Assembly: GCF_945859705.1 (NCBI RefSeq)
Contig: NC_079137.1
Coordinates: 59,490,552-59,554,551, forward strand
Direction of reading: 5' to 3'
Length of the DNA: 64,000 bases
From: Episyrphus balteatus
Lineage: Eukaryota > Arthropoda > Insecta > Diptera > Syrphidae
Shown: positions 58,351 through 64,000 of the stretch, piece after piece
Numbering within the stretch: position 1 is the stretch's first letter
How the letters are laid out: each line of letters begins with the position of its first letter
The notes under the pieces: model-generated
Database searches by the model: none
Told to the model about the DNA's origin: nothing
What the model saw: the letters and a program-made list of their open reading frames with translations, nothing else
Position numbers and translations under genes: made by a program

Positions 58351-58578
58351 TTAAATGTCTTCAATGGACCGCGAAACATGTTCCTTCAGCTCTCTCCTGG
58401 CCATTATAACAGTGGATGCACACACATTTTGTGTCTGTCTGGATAAACGGTTTTTTGTTGCCAGTTCAGCACCCAAAAAGAACGTAAAGGAACCTCCTTC
58501 ATCTCCGACTTGGTCTTTAGCGCCAGTGTCGGCCGGATCAACGTTGGTGGTACTGAGATCCGATTCTGGCGTTTTTCC
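58351..58578 (-). CDS. Candidate coding exon, unknown protein
   Basis: The clearest coding signal in the window. The minus-strand frame of 75 codons plus TAA begins GKTPESDLSTTNVDPADTGA and ends MARRELKEHVSRSIEDI. Its codons are strongly purine-first (many GNN), its composition is polar and balanced, and GC is well above the flanks. The antisense frame (plus, 141 codons) is hydrophobic and Ser/Pro-rich, as expected of a shadow. Upstream on the minus strand a pyrimidine-rich stretch ends in CTACTGCGAAAG (AG at 58580-58579), the likely acceptor and the reason for the chosen start. The open frame itself continues to an ATG at 58656. It ends in a stop, so it would be a terminal exon or the tail of an isoform, although CAGGTTAAT just past the stop could be a donor if the exon is non-coding. 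I do not recognise the family. Confidence 0.45.
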   Translation of the reverse strand, partial: GKTPESDLSTTNVDPADTGAKDQVGDEGGSFTFFLGAELATKNRLSRQTQNVCASTVIMARRELKEHVSRSIEDI

Positions 58579-59101
58579 CTTTCGCAGTAGAAATAATGTG
58601 ACAAGAGGAGACTCCACGCAAAAAAACTGGGCAACATTCAATCGAATGATATCCAAAATTCTGATGGAACCGAAAAATTATGGCAAAATCATAACAAAAA
58701 TTCCTTTTAACCATTTTCATTGCCATCTTCTCTGTTGTTTCTTTCGAATTTTATCCTACTGTGTAGTGTTGTTATGGTGAATTATGGTGGCAAAAAAGAT
58801 TTCATTTCAAAGCCAACTTGGTGGTCGTTAAAGGGTTTCAGATTTCAAAACATAAAAAAGCCACTGTGGACTCCAGGTAGAAAAAAAAGTTGGAAGCCCC
58901 CACACAGCGTGTGGTGTTGTTCTTGTGCAATATTGAAATGTTAATTGGGCGGAAAGAGTTAATAGGTGTGAGATGAATATCTTCCTAAAAAATACGGTAT
59001 TTGAATGTTTTTGGCAGGTTTTTTTGTTTTTTTGTTGGCAACCACCCAACAAAGACACTGGTGACTGTATGATTCTGTCTAGACACAAGGCGACACATTA
59101 A
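58579..59101. other. Balanced DNA flanking the candidate exon
   Basis: Composition remains moderate to about 58960. Overlapping frames on both strands show no domain. No gene supported beyond the entry above. Confidence 0.4.
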
Positions 59102-59117
59102 ATAAGCGCGCGCTTAT
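59102..59117. repeat. Perfect 16-bp palindrome
   Basis: ATAAGCGCGCGCTTAT, self-complementary, set in AT-rich DNA. Could bind a dimeric factor. Also prone to Z-DNA through its GCGCGC core (established property of alternating GC). Confidence 0.9.
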
Positions 59118-61042
59118 GAAAACGAGTTTGAATTTAATTTTTTTCAGTGTCACCTAAAGAAATTATCAAAGTATTATGGTGGCATTAGGTTTCAATTGGA
59201 TTTTTTTTTTTTTTTAATTTATGCGCAGAGTTGGTTTTACTTTGTTGAACTGAACCTGAAAGATCGAAATAATGATTGATGTTGATTTTGTTAAAGAAAA
59301 CATAGTGTGTAGGTGGAACTTATTATTAATGATGATGGTATAATTTCATTCTTTTTGTTTATGGACATAAAATTATGGAAATTATTCGTACCTATACTAT
59401 AAGAGGGAAACTTGAGGAATAATGTTTTTCAACAAAGTAAATATACAAAAGATTCCTGCAAAAATTAAATAAATACATAAGAGATAAAATCAAGAGATCA
59501 AAATCATTTATTTGGTCTTTATTTTGTAAATGTTTAGAAAAATGCGAAAACCGAATTAAATTTTGTTTTATTTTCAGAAAATAGTTAGATTTTCATTGAA
59601 ATTTAAAAAAAAAATATATTTTTATGCCAGAAATGAGTTTTAATTTTTAGGCTTTTAGTATATTAATTTATTTAAAATTATTTTTTTTTTTTCATAAGTA
59701 AGCTTTAATTTTTTTCCAATTTCATTTGAAAAAAAAGTTAGTTTTCAATTTTTTTATTTTTGAAAATTTTGGTTCACATTTTTTGTTACACATTATTTCT
59801 ATGCGTGCTTTAATATTCTTATTTGAAAAATGTTATAAAATTAATAAATAAATTTGAAGCAAAAACAAAAACCATTTTTAGTTTAATTTAATAATTTAAT
59901 TTCAATTTACATGTGTTAAAAAAAATTATTGCAACTAACGATTGAAAAATCAGGAATTATTCAAGTAAATCTATCATTTTAGTTGAAAAGTTTTTCCGTC
60001 AAACTTAGGAACCAGATGAAGCGAGTCACAAAGAATCTAAAATCTTTTAAAACTTAATAACCTATTTTCCTTTTTTATCTGCTGTCATACGAGTTTTCAG
60101 TTTTTTTTTTGCGAAATAACACTAAAAGCAAGTGCATTTTTTTCCAATAAAGCTCATGTAAAAATGTATGAATATTTTTAAGATATGTATTTTCTCGTTT
60201 AAACAAAAGAGCTGAACAGCGAACTTTAGTTCTTAATAATTCGTTTTAATTTTTCACTCAAAAATATTAAATTACTGATAGAAAATAAATGAATGTTTTC
60301 ATATTAAAATGCATTTCAGTTGTGAGTGTTTAAAGGCAAAAACAATTAAGTTATTGCAATTTTAATACGTGAGTGCCCTCACTAATGTCTCTAAGAAATA
60401 CATTTTTTTTTCATTGGCACTCCCTAATTGGAGAAAATAAAATTAAGAATTTTTTTTGTAATGTCAGTACAACCAGCTGTTGAAATTTTTGCAAATATAT
60501 GTTGGGTAGTTTTATGTTTTTCAATTTCATTTCGTATTAGTTTAAATTGATTCATCAACGAAGTTAAATACAAAAATAAATAATTTATTTTGAAAGTGCC
60601 TTTAATTTTGCAAAACTCTCTTCGTGTTTTTTCAACGCCGCTGTAAAGTTGTGCATTTTCTGAATTTCCTCAAAAATTATTTCGTTATATTCATGAAAAT
60701 TGATACACTAAGAATTTAAGTAGACTGAGTTCAAAAAGACTACTATCCTTCATATATTGAACAATGGTTCGCAAAAATAAGCTGTAAAAATAAAACTAAT
60801 TTTCTTTTTTTTTAAATTGGAAAGTAAGTAAAATTATTAATGGAAACTCTTATACCATTGATTTTATTGGGCTTATCGCCAATTTTCTTCATTTCTTAAA
60901 AAATCACCGTTAAATCTAAAATATTTTTATAGACAGCCCCAATTTTCATGGGGGTACTATTTTTGTCCCAGGTTTTTGTAATACTAATTCTGAATTTCAG
61001 CATTTCTTGGGAAAAAACACCCTTTCATTCAAGATAATTATG
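59118..61042. other. AT-rich non-coding DNA
   Basis: An inverted relative of the dispersed repeat (AAACAAAAGAGCTGA near 60200). Nothing else supported. Confidence 0.6.
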
Positions 61043-62071
61043 TACTCAAGTAGCACAAAAGTCTAAGATACACCAAAATATTTGGTGTATTTTTTGCACT
61101 TTCGTGATATGCATTTTGAATATAAAAAATACACCATTTTCTCGTATAAAATAAACTCCGGTGGTTAAAAAAATATACCGATTTTGGTGTATAAATGGCA
61201 CTAGTGGTATATTAAATGATCTGTTTTTGGTGAAAATTATCCCTTTGAAATTGAAAAATACACAATAAATCTATGGATAAAATACACCATTTAAATTATT
61301 CTGATTTAAAATTTGAACCAAAGTTTATTTTTTATCTCAAACAGTTTGATGAATTCTAATTCACACCATTTCTTATGAAATAAATGAAAATGAATTTTTA
61401 TTCACTTTCATAATATTGCCATAAGAAACCAATGGTTAAATATGATTTTGTTTGCCAAATTTTAAAACGAAACACATTCTATCTACTAATTTTAGATGCT
61501 ACCCCCTCTAAAAATCGAGCGCCTCAAAAATGTTAGTGAATTATGATTTTTTTTTCGATTTTAAGAATCCATTTTTCAAAAATTATAATTTTTGTGTTGT
61601 TTTACATTTTTTTAAGAAAAGTTATTTTATAATGAATCGAAAAAACTAAGAATGCGGGACTATTAGGTCGATAAATATACTATTTTAATAAAATAATTAA
61701 TCGCTGTCTTCTATTTTTAAATTGCGTCCATTGAAAAATATGGCGTCTCCCACATATGCATTTTGGTGAATTTTATGTCCACAGGGTGTGCTTCCTACAC
61801 CAAACAGAGTATACAAAATAAACCGTTTTGGTTGATTTCAGAATCAAATAATTTTATGCACCATTAATGGTATATTATAAAAACAACTGAATATCGGTGT
61901 ATTTTTTGCATGGAATCTTAAAAAAATGTTGAAATTTTGTACAGAAAAGACAGTGGTATAATTTTTATACCACTAATTTTGAGAAATACACCATATTTTT
62001 TCAATTTTCTCAATTTTACACCAAAATTAATGAATTTACACCAATTTATACACAAGTGTGCTACTTGAGTA
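61043..62071. mobile_element. 1.03 kb inverted-repeat element, TACACCA family
   Basis: The ends TACTCAAGTAGCACA (from 61043) and TGTGCTACTTGAGTA (to 62071) are perfect inverses. Inside, TACACCA or its reverse TGGTGTA and close variants occur about fourteen times, including a 21-bp palindrome at 61069-61089 and a cluster beside the right end (about 61990-62050). No transposase frame. Target duplication not evident. Same design as the GACACC element at 37.4 kb. Confidence 0.75.
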
Positions 62072-62779
62072 GACTTATAAGATTCTTAGTTCTCATATAA
62101 AACAAAACTTTTTCACCAAGTTTAAAAACTAACAAAATTTATATCAGTTGTTATGATACTTTTCTCACACATTAGATACTCAACCCCTCAAAAAAACACC
62201 CTTTTAACAAAAACATAATTTGTAGTGCTGCTTCTACTAAGATTTGCAAAACCACTACCAGAATAGTGTTGGGTCAACTTCAAATGTGATCAACAGTCAA
62301 AAATGGAACACTACCAAAAGTTAGATGCTCAAAAGAAATTGGACTATATTGATGGCTTTGAGAAATGATACAACGAAGAATCAACTTAGTTTATTTCTTG
62401 ATCTTAAAAATCTTCATAAATGGCGTCCTACTGCCAAGTTTACAGAAAATAATTTTTCACACAATTTTTCGAGTACAAAAAAAGTAAAATAGAAGGTTTG
62501 AAAAAAATCTAACTAAACATTTGTCCAGGAAATAACAAAACATTGTTAAATAATAAAAAAAATGAAACGAAAAATTACTCCTTGAAATTATTTCGATCGA
62601 TCTTCTTTGCTTTAAGCTTATTATGTAATTTTCCTTCTACAACACCAATAGCCTACTCTTCTTATCTTCAAACATATCTTTATATACGCGTACCCACCTA
62701 TTCCATGAGAAAATTCTACGTTACCCCTTTTCTTATAGTCTTAAGGCGGTATTAAATCCGCTTACATCAACATGTTAAC
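62072..62779. other. AT-rich non-coding DNA
   Basis: The frame at 62543-62755 has no in-frame support and no domain. Nothing supported. Confidence 0.55.
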
Positions 62780-64000
62780 TCAATGCGGGATTCCGTAATA
62801 CTTTACACATGATGCGCCATTATATTGCTCTTCTCTCCCACAAGGCATAAGAACGAACGCGCCTGTGTATGCTCATGCTCATCAGAATGAAATACCAGAG
62901 CTAAGTGCTGATCATTTAGCTGTAATTATAATAATTCTTACATAAGATGTTCACAAACGTTTAAAAAGCAAAAAAAAAGCAGTCGTAATAGTCTGGATAT
63001 ACAACAGGATGATGCAAAGATGAAGTAACTTGAGTAACTCTATGCCCAATGGGAAACCAAACATCTTTATTTTATTTTTTTGTTCTATGTCGACTTAAAG
63101 ACACAGCTGTTGGAGAAGAAACTAGCAGCAGAAGAAATATAGGAAATGAGGGATTTATTTTAAAACGAATAATTCTTATGGGCAATTTCCTTCTCTTAAA
63201 AGGATTCTTCAAACCATTAGATTCCATTTCTCAAATGGGTCTAAAAACTTCTTCTTCATCAAAATCGATCCCACACTCGAACTTCTTCTGAAGATCATTG
63301 AACTCTCTCGTCCTAAAGTGGAAAATTTTCTGACTTTAAGTGCATATATGCAGTCTGTCTGCAAGGTAGAATAGAGTACACTGTTGCATGGATAATGTAT
63401 TGCTATAAAAGTGGGCGTAAAAAAAAAATCCATTCTCTGAATCTGCAGCAATCAATAAAATACAGAGAAAAAAAAATAGCAAAAAAAAGTTGTGTCTGTC
63501 GACAAGACACAACCTTATTCTGCACACAAAATTCAAATTATATATCCAAATGAACTCACATCTATCTATTGACTGTTGCTGCTGTTGCTGCAGCTATTAC
63601 CGCCACCACTGCACTGCACACACCCGCCTTTAAGAATGAAAAGTCAATAAAAGTTCTCGCATTTATTCAATTCGAACGAAGGTGTGAACATATATTCTAT
63701 ACCTCTCTTTTGGTTCCATCTTGTTCTCAGAGACCTTTTTTATTTTCCCCTACATTCAAACATATTGGATGCTGGTGCAAATCTACAATGTATCAAGTAC
63801 AGTAACTTCTTTTATACTAGCAAACTTCTACCTACACCTTCACTCTTCTTCCCCACTCAACTATCAACTATCTACCCCTTAAACTTAAAGTAACATTCTT
63901 TTGGCCATCAAGAATATGTGACTACCACTTTTCTGCTGCTATGCAACTACTATACTGCCAACTGCTTGGTGCTACTTCTGCTCCTGCTTCAGCTGTGTTG
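62780..64000. promoter_or_regulatory. Moderate-GC island at the window end
   Basis: Balanced sequence with GCTGCTGTTGCTGCAGC near 63576 and CT-rich stretches toward 64000. A plus frame at 63569-63805 (Ala-rich start encoded by GCT/GTT repeats) is possible but unsupported by splice signals. Likely leader, exon-proximal or regulatory DNA continuing beyond the window. Confidence 0.3.

Noticed and set aside
58355..58780. 141-codon plus frame, the longest in the window
   Set aside because: It is antisense to the minus frame at 58351-58578, which has the better codon pattern. Its own tail is hydrophobic and AT-driven.
1..64000. Bacterial-style genes, operons or phage features
   Set aside because: No ribosome-binding sites with long frames, no gene density, and clear eukaryotic intron and transposon character throughout.

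Overview
This is 64 kb of eukaryotic, very AT-rich, non-coding-dominated DNA. The A/T homopolymers, the many degenerate inverted-repeat elements, the non-LTR reverse transcriptase scrap and the GAC/GAT/GTCT microsatellites fit an insect, most likely a fly (Diptera) with an expanded genome. The species call is inference. I see no complete protein-coding gene. Most reading frames of 60-140 codons are low-complexity (K/N/F/I/Y-rich) and start in A or T runs. The window is best read as intron or intergenic DNA of one or more large genes.

Layout. GC-richer islands with a fly regulatory or leader-exon look lie near 4.2-4.9, 7.7-8.9, 12.2-12.35, 20.2-21.05, 23.0-23.2, 32.5-34.45, 53.8-54.4, 55.9-56.6, 58.0-58.95 and 62.8-64.0 kb. 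Three hold plausible exon pieces: a minus-strand coding-like frame at 58351-58578 (the best coding signal here, unidentified product), a plus-strand candidate exon with a good acceptor at 4734-4839, and purine-rich plus-strand sequence with a GTAAGT donor near 20815.

Between the islands lie mobile elements and repeats. They include a 2.36 kb element with 31-bp terminal inverted repeats (37419-39776), a 1.03 kb element (61043-62071), a 965-bp element (27872-28836), a 1.5 kb structure with ~330-bp inverted arms (18443-19966), a 432-bp inverted-repeat element carrying a tRNA-like unit (31277-31708), and a ~140-bp tandem array descended from a LINE reverse transcriptase (54613-55805). One unit of that array was split by a 643-bp element with a 7-bp target duplication that carries two opposed tRNA-like units.

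The most unusual property is that several separate stretches of 0.1-4 kb are each dominated by their own short motif, scattered at irregular intervals and often in both orientations: TGTGGAACGTA (1.9-3.54 kb), GTAC (5.9-7.35 kb), TCGCAA (10.06-10.5 kb), AACCGG (11.1-11.52 kb), GAGACCYCAAA (21.5-25.3 kb), TGTCCCG (30.2 kb), GACACC (37.4-39.8 kb) and TACACCA (61.0-62.1 kb). In two of these the motif also makes up or adjoins the terminal inverted repeats, so I suggest that some are DNA-transposon families whose transposase-binding sites have been amplified internally. The others have no visible ends and remain unexplained.
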